Part shown: positions 1 through 10,831 of the stretch, piece after piece
How the letters are laid out: each line of letters opens with the position of its first letter
How positions within the stretch are numbered: position 1 is the first letter of the stretch
Source: Atkinsonella hypoxylon
Taxonomy: Eukaryota; Ascomycota; Sordariomycetes; Hypocreales; Clavicipitaceae
Assembly: GCA_000729835.1 (NCBI GenBank)
Contig: JFHB01000190.1
Coordinates: forward strand, 1-60,155
Direction: 5' to 3'
Length of the DNA: 60,155 nucleotides
Made by a program: the position numbers and the translations under genes
The notes under the pieces: generated by a model
Told to the model about the DNA's origin: nothing
Seen by the model: the letters and a program-made list of their open reading frames with translations, nothing else
The model's database searches: none

Positions 1-59
1 TTTATAATAAGCTATATTTAAGTAAAAAGATATTATATTTAGATAACTTAGCAGCTATA

Positions 60-1350
60 GCTTACTTAGCCTTTATAGTATAGATTAAAACCTTAATAGA
101 AAAGAAAGAATAAGTTATAGTTAATATAAGGCTGCTTAATAGTATAGTAATGCTAAATATATACTCTTTACTAAATTAATTAGATATTATAGTAGATATA
201 TATAGTAAGAAAATGTTTTTACTCTTTAATATATTAGGGTTTTTCTACTAGCTTTCTATAAGATAAAAGCATTAATCTTATATAGTAGTAATATTAAAAT
301 AAGAATTAAAAGTATTAAATATAGCGCTTATAGGCTTTAAGAATGCATTAGCTTTTGCTTAATAGTATATAGACTAATTATTTTAAAAGCATTAGTATTT
401 TATATAAATCTATATTAATAATATTATTATATTCTTTAACTCTACTAAAGACTACCTTATATACCTTAATATAGTTTTATTAATTCTAGAGAAAAATAAG
501 TTAATAATAGCTATAAAGAAGTTATTTATAGGCTATTTAGCTATTTAGCTATTAGGTTTTATTATTAATAGTAATAGAATTACTAATATAAATAATAGGC
601 TAAAAGCTTTTTAAAAACTTAAGTTTTTAGTAGATCTTATAAATCTAGAGACCTTTATTAATATAGCTAGCTTTTTATAGAAGAGTATTTTATAGTTTAA
701 TATATAAATTTACTTACTATAGAAATAAAAGACTACTTTACTGTAAAAGCTTTATAAAAAAGGCTTAGCTAATAGTTTACTAAAACTAATACACTAAAAG
801 AAAGCCTAAAAAGTAATATTTTTACTAAAACCTAAGGAAAAGAAAGTATTTTAAGAGGTAAAGGTATACCTTAATAAAAATACTGTTTTATAGCACTATA
901 ACTCTAGTAAGTATTTATTCTTTAAAGTTAACGCTTATAAAGAAGAATTTAGGCTCTTTATCTTTTAGCTTATAGGCAAATAGAATAATTATAGTATACC
1001 TAGTAAAGACATTAAAAACAATTAGCTTTAACTAATTCTTTTTCTCTTAAGATATACTTTTAACCTAAAGAAACGCTATAGATTAACTAAAGTAAAGGTA
1101 GCTATAATTATATAGAGTGTTTAAAAGCTATAGAAAATAGTTTAATTTAACTACTATACTATTAATATTATTATAAACTACTTACTAGCAAAAGGGATTA
1201 TTAAATATACCTTACTTACTATAATAGATTTAGATAAAGCTAACCTAAAATTAGCTAAAGTAGTTAATTATCTATTGTAATTTAACCTAAGAGTCTTCTA
1301 TATACTAGAAGTGCTAAATGTAGTGCTAAATATACTCTTTAGGTTGCTAG
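60..1350 (+). pseudogene. Gypsy A reverse transcriptase and RNase H relic
   Basis: Translation with TAG/TAA read through gives an ordered Ty3/gypsy RT. RLLNSIVMLNIYSLLNQLD fits the RT block 'RxLNxxTxxDxYPLP', then GFKNALAFAQ fits 'GLxNAPxxFQ'. The catalytic YxDD appears as YINN at 411-422; both Asp to Asn changes are TGAT to TAAT, the expected RIP outcome. It continues with the LGFIINSNRI block (LGxxVxxxGI) near 550-575. RNase H follows at about 860-1,340 with HYNSSKYLFFKVNAY (HYNPxxPxxLETDAS) and YRLTKVKVAAII (YxPTExEVAxxVW). The enzyme would copy element RNA to DNA; with the catalytic aspartates and many codons lost it cannot. Confidence 0.9.
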
Positions 1351-1429
1351 TTACAGTCTTATACTAAGAGAAGGCTTATAATAGTAAATTTAATAAGCTT
1401 AATATAAGTGCGTTTTTTGCTAAAGAATA

Positions 1430-3060
1430 TAGTACTATAGCAGTATTAAATAAAGGTTTAAAAGAGGAAATTATCTAAGGCTATAGTTTTAATCTAAAGC
1501 TTAGTAGAATTATAGAAGATATTAAGGACTTTTATAAAAAGTAGAATTAGTAAAATTAATAAAGAAGACTAAGGATTTTACTGTATAGATAAACCCTATA
1601 AAACAATAGACTTTTATACTATTATAATAGAAAAGGCCTATTTTAACTGTATATACCTATAAAGGTTATAGAATCTATCCTTAAAATAGTTTATAATAAT
1701 TAAAACTATTTTAGCGCCTATAGAATAGCAGTAGAATTATAGGCAGTTTACTTTCTGTAGATATATAAGTAGATTTAAGCCTATATTACTTACTGCTGTA
1801 CCTATAAAGAAAATATAATTAACTGTAGTAAGCTACTAAAGGAATTAAGGTTGTTAGAGTTAGTTTTAACTTCTTTCTATATAATTTCGCTTAATTTTAT
1901 TACTAATATACCTAAAGTTAGCTTAATAAATACTCTATAGCAAAAAGATAGATATAGCTTTTATAATTTACTATATTTAGTAAATTACCTATTTAGTAAG
2001 TAAACAATCCTTATACTTAAGTATATAATATATACAGCAGAAATTTAGGTAGAACTACTCTTATAAATACTGTATTTATTAGACTAAGGCCTTCCTAAGT
2101 AGATTATAAGTAACTAAGATCTAAAGTTTATTTCTAACGTTTAGAGAAGTATATTTACCTAAATTAGAAGTAAATTGCTTATAGCTATAGCTTACTACCT
2201 ATAGATAAATAGAATAGCTAAATAGAAGAATTAAATAGTTATTATTACTGTTTAATACTATATAGTTATAAATCTAAATACACTATAGACTACAATACTT
2301 TTAGCACTACAGCACTAACTTAACAATACAGTAGTAGCTAGTATAGGGATTTCCTTTAACAAACTTATATATAGCTTCTAACTAGCTACTATTGTTAATT
2401 TAATCTAATTAGATAACGTTCCTAGCAATAGAATAGATATAAGCAATATAGCTATACTTTAGAAGCTATACTAGCAAGAGATAGAAACAGCTATTAGTAT
2501 AGTAAATGCCTTAAGTAAGATTAAATATAACGCTTAGTATAAGCCTATTAATATTAAAGTAGAGAATATAGTTTACCTATAATTACACTAAGGATATATA
2601 CTTCTAGAAAAGCTAAAAAAGAAATAGTTTTCTTAATAGATAAAGCTATATAAGGTTCTTATAAAAGTAAGCTTATTATTGTTTTACCTAGATTTCCTAC
2701 TAGATTTATATATATATCTAGTAGTATTAGTAGCTTACCTTTAGAAGCTAAGATAAAGTAAAGACTCTTTTAACTAAAAAGAGTAACTACTACTGCTAAT
2801 TATAATAGAAGGGTTTAGTATAGAGAACTATTAGGAAATTAAGCGAATTTATGCCTATTAAATCTAACGTTTCTATAGTAGGTTAAGTAAGCTATATTTA
2901 GAATTCCTTATACAATAAAAAGGGTTCTTTACTAAAGATAACTAATAGATTTCTAAAAATAAGCTTAAAGTTAATGCTTCTAAAATTATAAATAAATATC
3001 TATAGAAGCACTCTATAAATTAAGAAGAAGAGTATTAGTGTTATTAGAAGAGTAATATAG
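1430..3060 (+). pseudogene. Gypsy A integrase with GPY/F and chromo-like C-terminus, relic
   Basis: The zinc-binding HHCC region lies at about 1,620-1,850 (ending THCCTCK-like, read here as TYCCTYK). The catalytic core lies at about 1,880-2,330: FITNIPK fits the 'DFVTDLPxS' block, GLPKXIISNXDLKF fits 'GLPxxIVSDRGxQF', and IAYYLXINRIAKXKN fits 'AxHPQTDGQTERxN'. A GPY/F-type module follows at about 2,530-2,790 (VENIVYLXLHXGY, fitting GDxVYLxLHxGY). A final stretch to about 3,060 resembles the chromodomain-like end of fungal chromoviruses, but this is weak. The acidic core residues read Asn or are displaced by stops. Integrase would insert the cDNA; this copy is dead. Confidence 0.85.
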
Positions 3061-3449
3061 CCTACTAGAAAACCTTAAATTAGCTAGTAAAAGCTTACTA
3101 CTAACTCTTTTCCTTATAAGTCTTAATTTCCTTTATTATATAATAAATTATTTAAATCTCTTAGTATCTCTTTCTTTATTTCCTTATTTATTATTATTAA
3201 AACTATTAAAATTAACCTATATTATAGAATTATAGAAGATTAGGAAGAAAACACCTATAAATCTATATACTATTGTTTTAACCTACTTTTTCTATAAATT
3301 TACCTTTACTTTTATAAATTTTTATACTTTCTACTATATAACCTTTTTCTTATGCCTTTATATATTATAAAGTCTTTATAAATTTATTAATACTATTGTA
3401 GCTGCTGCTCTTTCTATCCCCTTAGGCTATTATTTAGCTACTTTTAACA

Positions 3450-5200
3450 GTTAAACACTAGAATATTACACTAAAGGCAATAAACTGCTTATAGAGTAAA
3501 TTCCTATAGCCTACAGAACTAACTAGCCTCTATAGAGCTACTTCTAGCCTCTTTTATTCTCTTTATAGAAAATCTACTACTATTATCCTTTTCTTTTAGT
3601 AGTTTAGAATTATTAATTCTAATAAACCTAAATAGCTTATTCTAAGAAGAGAACAATAATAGTAACTACACTTAAGCTATAATACTACTACTATTTAAAC
3701 CTAAAGAAAAATATATTACTTCTAATATATATATTAATTATAATAATAGTTTTAACGCTAAGAGTAAAGGTTTTAAGTTTAAGGAGTAGGAATATAACTA
3801 TAAAGGTAATATAGTAGCTATAAAGCTAGATAACATTAAAACTTATCTTATATTGCTTAATTTCTACTGCCTATATTGCACTTTTAGTAGGCTTAGAAGT
3901 GCTAAAGGCACCCTAAAAGTTAATAAGTTTATTCTTAGCACTATTTCTATAGAAATTAAAGATAATATTAATATTACTAATGTAGAGCCTATTATAGAAG
4001 ACTATAGTTAGTATTACTACACTAATAGAGCTAAAGAAAAGGTATAGAATATAGAAAATACTATTTACACTTATATCTATAAATTTGCCCTTAAAGGCAG
4101 TATAATAGATAAAACTAGCATTAAGGTCTCTAAAGATAATATATATTACTTACTCTAGTAAAATATAGTAATATATATCTTTAGGATTTACAATAACTAT
4201 AAAGTAAAGCGCTAGAACTAGTAATATAAAGGTAAAGATACTAAGGTATCTATAGGTAACGCTAGAGTAGCTAGAAGAGGCAAGATATAGGCAAAAGCAG
4301 CTGCTACTATATACTACAATAGCAATATAGTAAAAAGAGGTAAGGAAACTATTACTATAGATTTATCTATTAGTTTACTATTACAAGCAGTATTACTTAC
4401 TATTTACTTCTCTAATAAATTTAGTAGAATTAATAGCACTATTATAGGTGCTTTAGCTAGTATTAGCTATATAGACTTACTCTTTATTCTATTAGCTAAG
4501 GTGTAATCCTAGAGCTAATATAACAGTCTCCTTTAGAAGAAGTATAAATTTAATGCTAAAGAAATAATTAAAGCCTACCTTAAAGATACTTCTATAGATA
4601 GTAACGCTATATAGAAGTAACTTAACCTCTATATTACTAAAATTAATAAGTTAAATAAAAAGATTAACTAGATTAAAATAGAGGCTAAAGGAGGTCTATT
4701 TAATAAGTAGTTTAATAAATTATAGACTGCTATCTATAGTATATATAACTAACTAAATAGCATAAGTTAATTTAATAAAGGTATTAATAACGTTATTAAT
4801 AAAAATAAAACCTTACTAAAGGTTGCTAGTAATATTAATATACTATAGGCAGAAAGTAGATACTTATAATATAAAATTAACTATATTTATATAAACTTCT
4901 TAGAACGCTTAGCTAACTAGCCTATTGCTATATAAAGCCTCTTTAGTAATAAATTTAGCACTATTTAATATAGAAAAAGTGCTTAGTTTATACTAATTAA
5001 TCTATCTTTAATGTATTTCTCTTTATTAATTCTATAAAAGATACTTTCTATAGTAAAGCTAACGCTAACTAAGGTAAAAACGCTAACTAAAAGGCTAGCT
5101 GTAGGTAAACTAGTAGAAACGCCTACTAAGCGTAAGACTAGTGCCTCTTAGGCAAAACTCTCCCTAAAGCTACTAGAAACGTTCTTTAGCTTTACTTTTT
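3450..5200 (+). pseudogene. Gypsy A ORF3: long extra frame downstream of integrase
   Basis: Beyond integrase, a frame of roughly 500-580 codons can be followed with only TAG/TAA interruptions, and the same frame is present in the inverted copy (about 38,890-40,600). Visible features: a Cys-containing patch (FYCLYCTFSR) near 3,860-3,890; a basic patch (ARVARRGK) near 4,263-4,286; a hydrophobic run (LSISLLLQAVLLTIYF) near 4,360-4,410; a second run of about 25 mostly hydrophobic residues near 4,430-4,502 (contains IIGALASISYIDLLFILLA); then a Lys/Asn/Ile/Leu-rich stretch with coiled-coil character at about 4,610-4,930. I do not recognise a family. A membrane segment plus coiled coil would be compatible with an envelope-like or membrane protein, but that is inference. 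The N-terminal boundary is uncertain because another frame is also fairly open at 3,060-3,600. Confidence 0.55.
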
Positions 5201-5804
5201 AAAGAGAACTAATAGCCTACTATAACTAACTAACAATTTACTGCTATTACTAATGCTTAAGGATTAGAATAAGCTATATATATATAAAGAAATACACTAA
5301 AGGGATCTAATAGAAAATTTACTTTAATATAGATTAATTTTTAATGCTTTTAATACTATATAGAATAATCTTACATAAAGAATGTACTATATAGATTTAA
5401 TAAATTAGCTTTATTATATAAGATTAATTTATAGAATTTAATATTGTTTAGAATAATTTTATGCAACTTCACTTATATATAGAATATAGAATAAGCTTTA
5501 ACGCTCTATTAGGTTTAAGGAAATCTATTAATTTAATATATAGATTTAATAGTTACTAGATTATAAGTATAATTTAAGCATTATAAGTGTATAGGAAAAT
5601 ACATAAATATAGCAACCTACGCTGTAGATTGCACTATAACAATAATAATACATACTTACGCAATAAAACAATAACTACCTTTCTGCGCCTTTTATAACAG
5701 CTAGATTAATAAGTTATTTAGTTTAATCTAATAAGCCTTTTAATAACTAACAATTAATTTTTAGAACAGCTAGAACAGCTAATCTTTTTTGTAGAGGCAG
5801 CACT
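5200..5804 (+). other. Gypsy A 3' non-coding stretch
   Basis: About 600 bases between the end of ORF3 and the 3' LTR with no coherent frame in either copy (counterpart about 38,279-38,880). The bases just before the LTR (gtagaggcagcact, 5,791-5,804) are purine-rich and are the candidate polypurine tract. Nothing else is recognised here. Confidence 0.5.
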
Positions 5805-6047
5805 TATTATAGAATAATCCTATAGACCTATAGGTTACTAGTGCATATAACTGCAATTATATATAAGTAGTTAGAAGTAACACTTAAGTAGTTAGATTAA
5901 ACAATTAACTATTATTCATTAGAACACTATTACTAAATGCTCCTTACAGAAGCTCTCACGACTCCTCTTACGATTTATTGCATAACCTGTCGAATCCGAT
6001 AACCCATCGTTACTTCCGATAAACCCACGTCGGATCCCACCGTAACA
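5805..6047 (+). repeat. Gypsy A 3' LTR (243 bp), left copy
   Basis: Same length as the two LTRs of the right-hand copy (38,036-38,278 and 47,743-47,985). It starts tattatag (RIP-altered TGTTACGG) and ends CCGTAACA, the inverted counterpart. The outer 110 bases (about 5,938-6,047) keep CpG and CpA sites and look hardly mutated, while the inner half is fully AT-shifted. Confidence 0.92.
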
Positions 6048-9000
6048 CTAGCGTAGCTAAAAGTCTACTAGGAATAGTTCTTTTAGCTAGCTTCTGCAAC
6101 CTAGATCGTTGTTCTAAAGGAATTAGAACTTCGCAATAGGAGCCTATAGCCCTTATTTTAGTAAAATCAAGCTTATAGGTCCTAGAAGGCTCTAAATTAG
6201 CTAGATATAGCTGTTTAGGACTTAGTGGTTTAGTACTATTTACAGTAGTATTAACTAAATCCACTATAGCAGGAAGGATGTAAGACTATAGATACAGAGG
6301 TAATTGTGACTACTGTAGGGTAGCACGCAAACGGTCTAGAAGTACCCTTATAGCTCTCTCTATTAGCCTATTCTGTTTGTAAATATAGGGGCAAGAGGTG
6401 CTAAAGTAAATACCCTTAGAAGATAGCTAAGCTTGCAACCTAGTATCGATTTCTGTACTACTATTAAAATAAAGGTGTTTAGGGTAGCAGTTATACTGGT
6501 TTTTTAATTCCTTAAAGAAGCCTTTAATACAGCTATAGAGAGTAGAACCCTCTTTATTAGCTAGATTAAAAGACTACTTATACCGTGATTTTCTATTAAT
6601 TAGAAAAAGAACTAGAGGCCTCTTATTGTGCAGTATAGGCTCTATTTTAACGGTATCTCCCTCTATAATATCTAAACATCTAGGGGGGTTAGGAATAGTA
6701 TGCTTACTAGGTCTTCTAACAGCTTTAGCTTAGTTGCAAGCTAGGCAGTTAAAATCCTTTTCCTTGATTTTTGTAAAATTAGGAATACCTTTAGTAATAG
6801 AAGCAGTCTTCTTTAGTAAAGGGAGTCCTATATGCCCTAATCTAACGTGCTAAGTAGCAGCTAATTCTAGGAGCTTCTTATAGGAAGAAGAAGCAGTAAT
6901 AGAAGAATTACTACTAGAATTATTATTAGAGCTAGCTTCCTATTGCTCCCTATCTTGCTAGATCTCTTAAGAACTACGGGCCTTGTTTAAGGGATCTAGA
7001 CGGCTATTTCCTCTAATATCTAGCAACTTAGGATTTAGACCTTCTAAATCCCCGTTATTAGAAGGAATCTAACTAGGAGCCTGTTTAGGAACTAGGGCTA
7101 ATAGCTCTATAGCATCGTTATTGGTATTATCTTCTTCTTTAAAATTAGATAATTCCTCAATTTAGCTATATTCCTCTAGATTAAAACTAGGCTGTTAAGG
7201 GATTTAAACCTCTATAGGATAACTAGCATTATAACTGCTATTATAACTATTGCTAGCTAGAAATCCTATATAAGAGAGATTAGCGTAGTTTTTACACACT
7301 CTAGGGGTCTCTTGCCCCTTAAGCTGTAAGAAGAAACTATACTTTTTAGGATTTAGAAGCCTACAGCAGCTTCTATTAGCTAGAAATAGCTAATTTCTAA
7401 GGAGAGTGCCCCCTATTAAATAGTGCTTTAGACCACTAATTAGGTTAGTATCTAAACCTAGGCAATACAGAGCATCCTTTAGAGCTAAAGGCCTATATTT
7501 AGCTGGATTTATACTAACTAGTACCTAGAATACAGCAGTTCCCTATCCTTTAGGATAAATAGGACCTTCTCTAGTAGCAATAGGCGCGGTTTTACCCTTT
7601 TTTATAGGCTTAAAAGTCCTAAAAAATGCCTTATTGTTAACTATATAACAGGTAGAACCTATATTGTATAGTAAGGAGTTTTTAATTATTCTATTAGAAT
7701 AGTTAAAAGAAGGGGTATTATTACTAGTAGTACTAGTATCACTAGTAGTGGATTCTGTATCTAAATCGTAAGAATTATCACTACTAGAACTGCTAAATTC
7801 ACTATTGGAATCTATAGTATCCTAGTTGCTAGTAGATAGGTTATAACAACCTATAGCAAAAGCAGCTTCTCCATCCTTATTTCTAGAGTTTTTATTACTT
7901 CTTCTTCAGCCCTTCTACTTCTTCTTATTCTTAGAGGCTTTATCTATATCTTTAGAGGCATTAGAATCATTAGAATTAGAATCGTTAGAATTCTTCTTCT
8001 AATTAGGAGGATTCTTTCCTTAATTAGCCTTATTATTATTAGAACTATTAGAAGCCTTATAACTAAGAGCTTTAGATATAGAGGAGCTTTTATCTCTTTG
8101 TTCTTCTAATAAATTAGCTATAAGGAACTGTAAATTCAGCATTTTTACAGATAGACCTTATGCTCTAGCAGCTCTAATAGAATATTGCTGCCTTTCAGCC
8201 TAGCTAGAGAAGGTCTTCTTTAAAGCATTAATATAATAATTTACCTAGTCAATAGAATTAATAGCTACACTATAGAGCTGTAATCTAGCTAGTAAATTAT
8301 TAAATTCAGCATTAAAAGCCTCTAAAGATCCCTTATAGTTCGAAAACAATAAGTTATAATAACTAGCATATAGCGTACTACGTTGTATTTTAGCACTCTA
8401 CAAATATTGCCTAACTAGAACGTTATAGGCATCTATAGGGGACTTATGCTAGCTTATAGCAGCTTAAGGTCTAGATTAGCAACTATCTCTTATAATTATA
8501 AGGATAATAGCTTGTTCTGAATCTACTAAAGTACTAGCTATACTAGAATTATTAATAAATTAAGGGAATTCTAGTGCCCTAAATTAAATAGTTAAAGCTT
8601 ACTTCTACTGTTTAAAATTTTTAGGGCCTTTTAGCTTAGCAGCCTCTAGAATAGAGTGGACCTTCTTATTTAACTCTTTTATAGTGCCTTTATTAAAAGC
8701 AGGCAGAAAAGTAGCACTATTAGAGGAACTAGAAGGTTTAGGGACTTCAAAAGAGACTTTAGAAGCTCTTTTAGAAGTAACAGGATCTACTACCTTAGAG
8801 GGAGACCCTATAGAGAGATTACCTATAGATGTAATTATAGTATTTAATTTACTTAGTAAATCAGCTATATTACCTTTATTTTAGCTTTGTTTTGCTTTAC
8901 TATGCCTAATAAATCTATTTAGGGTCTCTTATTGCTTATCTATTTAAGCTTTTAGGTTAGCTTATACATTATAGACTTACACTACTCTTTCAGAAGCTAA

Positions 9001-9186
9001 TCTAGCTTCTTTTAGAGCCTTCTTAGCTGTATAATCTTCTGTATTAGAAGAGGAATCTACTAGCTAAGGGGGGGACCTTACTGGACCAGGAAAGCTAGTA
9101 GCAGCTGTAGCTAGTGTACTAGAACCACTACCCCGTTTAGGGCTTGTGCTCTTTCCCTTGCCTATTCCTTTTAGTGCTATTTTAAG
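6048..9186 (-). pseudogene. Copia B gag-protease-integrase relic, left copy
   Basis: The order on the minus strand matches the plus-strand copy at 33,217-35,933. Gag begins near 9,186 (initiator ATG read as ATA) with a Lys/Ser/Pro-rich start like KGKGKSISPKRGSGSS. It continues through a gag core near 8,400-8,200 and a Ser/Asn-rich segment at 8,060-7,700. The protease site near 7,660-7,690 reads YNIGSTCY, fitting D-[ST]-G. The integrase zinc region follows at about 6,880-6,720, then the core to about 6,420 and the post-core linker to 6,048. Short open stretches such as 6,010-6,264 are fragments of this gene, partly fused to the gypsy LTR. Many in-frame TAG/TAA remain. Confidence 0.88.
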
Positions 9187-9189
9187 GGT

Positions 9190-10115
9190 TTAAAAAGTAG
9201 CTAATTTAACGCTCTTTTATAGCTAATTATAGCTAAATTACAGTAGAAATAGTAGTAAATAACAGGTAATAACCTCTTGTAGATATCAATAGATTGCTCT
9301 ATTATAGGCCTAGAAGTGCCCTATATCTTCAGAAATTATACTGAGATTTTTCTCTAATTTCTTTTGTAATAGGTATAACGGGCTCTAAAGGCTGCGTTAT
9401 ATCGCAATCTATATACGCATACAATTTGTATAGCAGACTAGATTAACAAGCGGTTGCGAGGGGCATAAAACATAGGTTCTAGCTATTTTTAGCCAAAAAA
9501 TTCAGGAGATTCTTCTCTAATTAGGTTCTAACAAATTAGTGGAGACCTAGGCACAGCTAATTTAGGGATATTTAGCTAATTCCCACTTTAAAATCCCGAC
9601 TAGTGGGATTACTACATAAATTAATTCTGCGACTAAAAACACAGAAATATCAACAATAAGAGCTGTTAGGCGTGCACTACAAATTGTAGTATAGCTACTA
9701 ACAGAGGTGCACAGGGTGCACAATATAACAACAACAAGCAATGCAGTACAGCGCTAAGCTTATTTCTTAATAGAAATAATTAATTAGGCAGTGCCTAATA
9801 AAACGATTCGCAGTGCAAATGTAATGTATGTAGATGTGTATATTTTAATGTTGCGCAACAATAGAACCTAGCTATTAAGAATAGCTTTAAAAGTGTGTAT
9901 ACATAGGGTGCATAGAACTAGTGCAGGAGGTATAGGGTGGGCAGAATGAAAACACCAGTATAGTGGCTGGCGATGTGTGTGCAGCAGGTATTAATAGCTT
10001 CCAGCAAGCTACTAATAGCAGCGATAGCTGCTAGCGCAGGTCTTAATATAGCTTCTAGTGGGTAATACAGTACACAATAGTAGATTTTCAGCGGGCTAAC
10101 AGCTTGCAGATAGGT
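9190..10115 (-). other. Copia B 5' leader, left copy
   Basis: About 930 bases between the primer-binding site and gag. No reading frame is conserved with the other two leaders (32,273-33,216 and 52,380-53,320); a 4-base indel in a comparable stretch near 53,215 would shift any frame. Parts of the leader (about 9,260-9,660 and 9,900-10,115) keep many CpA/TpG sites, so it is less altered than gag-pol. A near-perfect inverted repeat AATCCC/GGGATT around ACTAGT lies at 9,592-9,610 and could form a hairpin in the RNA. Confidence 0.7.
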
Positions 10116-10132
10116 CTTCTAGGCTTATAACC
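10116..10132 (-). promoter_or_regulatory. Copia B primer-binding site, left copy (initiator tRNA-Met half)
   Basis: Immediately inside the 5' LTR the element reads GGTTATAAGCCTAGAAG on the minus strand. Its complement, cttctaggcttataacc, matches the eukaryotic initiator tRNA-Met anticodon arm (CTGGGCTCATAACC) apart from RIP-type transitions. Copia and Ty5-type elements are known to prime from such a half-tRNA. Here the use is inferred from position and complementarity. Confidence 0.6.
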
Positions 10133-10826
10133 TATTGAAAATAATAGGGATTATAGGACTAGATATCTAAGAGGGTAGTAGTCTCTTAGATTTAGCACCT
10201 ATAATTGCTCCTAGCAATTATTACGTAGTAGAAGCAGCAGCGGCCTAAATTAAGCTGTAGTGTATAGTATAGATTACGTAGAGGCAATAGATAACTGTAA
10301 TAGTAGTATCTTTATATTAAGAGCGCTGTAACAAATAGTAAGGGTAGGATCTTGAATCTTTCCAGTCCCTTATAGACTCTCTAACTATATTAGCAGGCTG
10401 TAGTCGCTAGAAGGGGCTTATAGGCTACTTTATAATTTCTACAAAAAGATTTACTATATAAAAACAAAAAAAATCGACTTACGGCTATATAAACGAGACG
10501 CCTACGTGCACAATTTAATAAATTCTACTAATAACAAGCAACCCTTATAAGCAACCCTATCCAACAATTATACCATTAGATAGCCCTAATTCTTAGCTTT
10601 TAAATAGTATACTTCTTGAATTTCTACTATTGCTAGTTGTGGAGAAAATCGCAGTTAAAGTTGACTATAGGTTAGGCAACTTTGCCTTGGTCGATTCTAG
10701 ATGTTTCGCATCTAGTAACAGCGATATCTCTACTAAAAATCAACGTAACAAGACCTAATGAGGGTCACGTGATAGAGCAACTAGTAGGCATAAAAATAGG
10801 CTATATAGGGTAGCTTATTTTTAACA
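10133..10826 (-). repeat. Copia B 5' LTR (694 bp), left copy
   Basis: Same 692-696 bp repeat as at 29,254-29,945, 31,560-32,255, 35,934-36,627 and 53,338-54,031. In element sense it begins TGTTAAAAATAAGC and ends ...TTTTCAATA, probably from ...CAACA. It contains a CACGTG palindrome at 10,766-10,771, RIP-altered in some other copies, and a candidate TATA-like TTTATATAG that could serve the LTR promoter. Copy number, TSDs and position define it as an LTR. Confidence 0.93.
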
Positions 10827-10831
10827 AGTTA

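Larger units (their letters stand above)
1..6047 (+). mobile_element. Ty3/gypsy family A element, left copy (5' end outside window)
   Basis: Degenerate LTR retrotransposon reading left to right: reverse transcriptase, RNase H, integrase, GPY/F-chromo-like tail, an extra ORF3, a 3' non-coding stretch and a 243-bp 3' LTR. Protease, gag and the 5' LTR lie before base 1. It sits in a minus-strand copia B element: base 6,048 onward (ctagc...) matches the uninterrupted copia B sequence at 48,936 onward, so CTAGC at 6,048-6,052 is the right-hand TSD. The same family occurs complete, in the opposite orientation, at 38,036-47,985; position p here corresponds roughly to 44,083 minus p there. All frames are broken by RIP-type stops, so it is not autonomous. 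Confidence 0.93.
6048..10826 (-). mobile_element. Ty1/copia family B element, left minus-strand copy (3' part missing)
   Basis: Reading right to left: 5' LTR (10,133-10,826), primer-binding site, leader of about 950 bp, gag, protease and the first part of integrase. It is cut at 6,048 by gypsy A, and its RT, RNase H and 3' LTR lie outside the window. The right flank 10,827-10,831 (agtta) should be one TSD copy; the partner is not visible. It is inserted in gypsy-like element Y. It is colinear with the minus-strand copy at 48,930-54,031 and with the plus-strand copy at 31,560-35,933. Confidence 0.93.

Noticed and set aside
8684..8884. Open plus-strand run of 66 codons, and its relative at 51,887-52,081
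   Set aside because: Lies antisense to the copia B gag gene, which is supported by three colinear copies; an open shadow frame.
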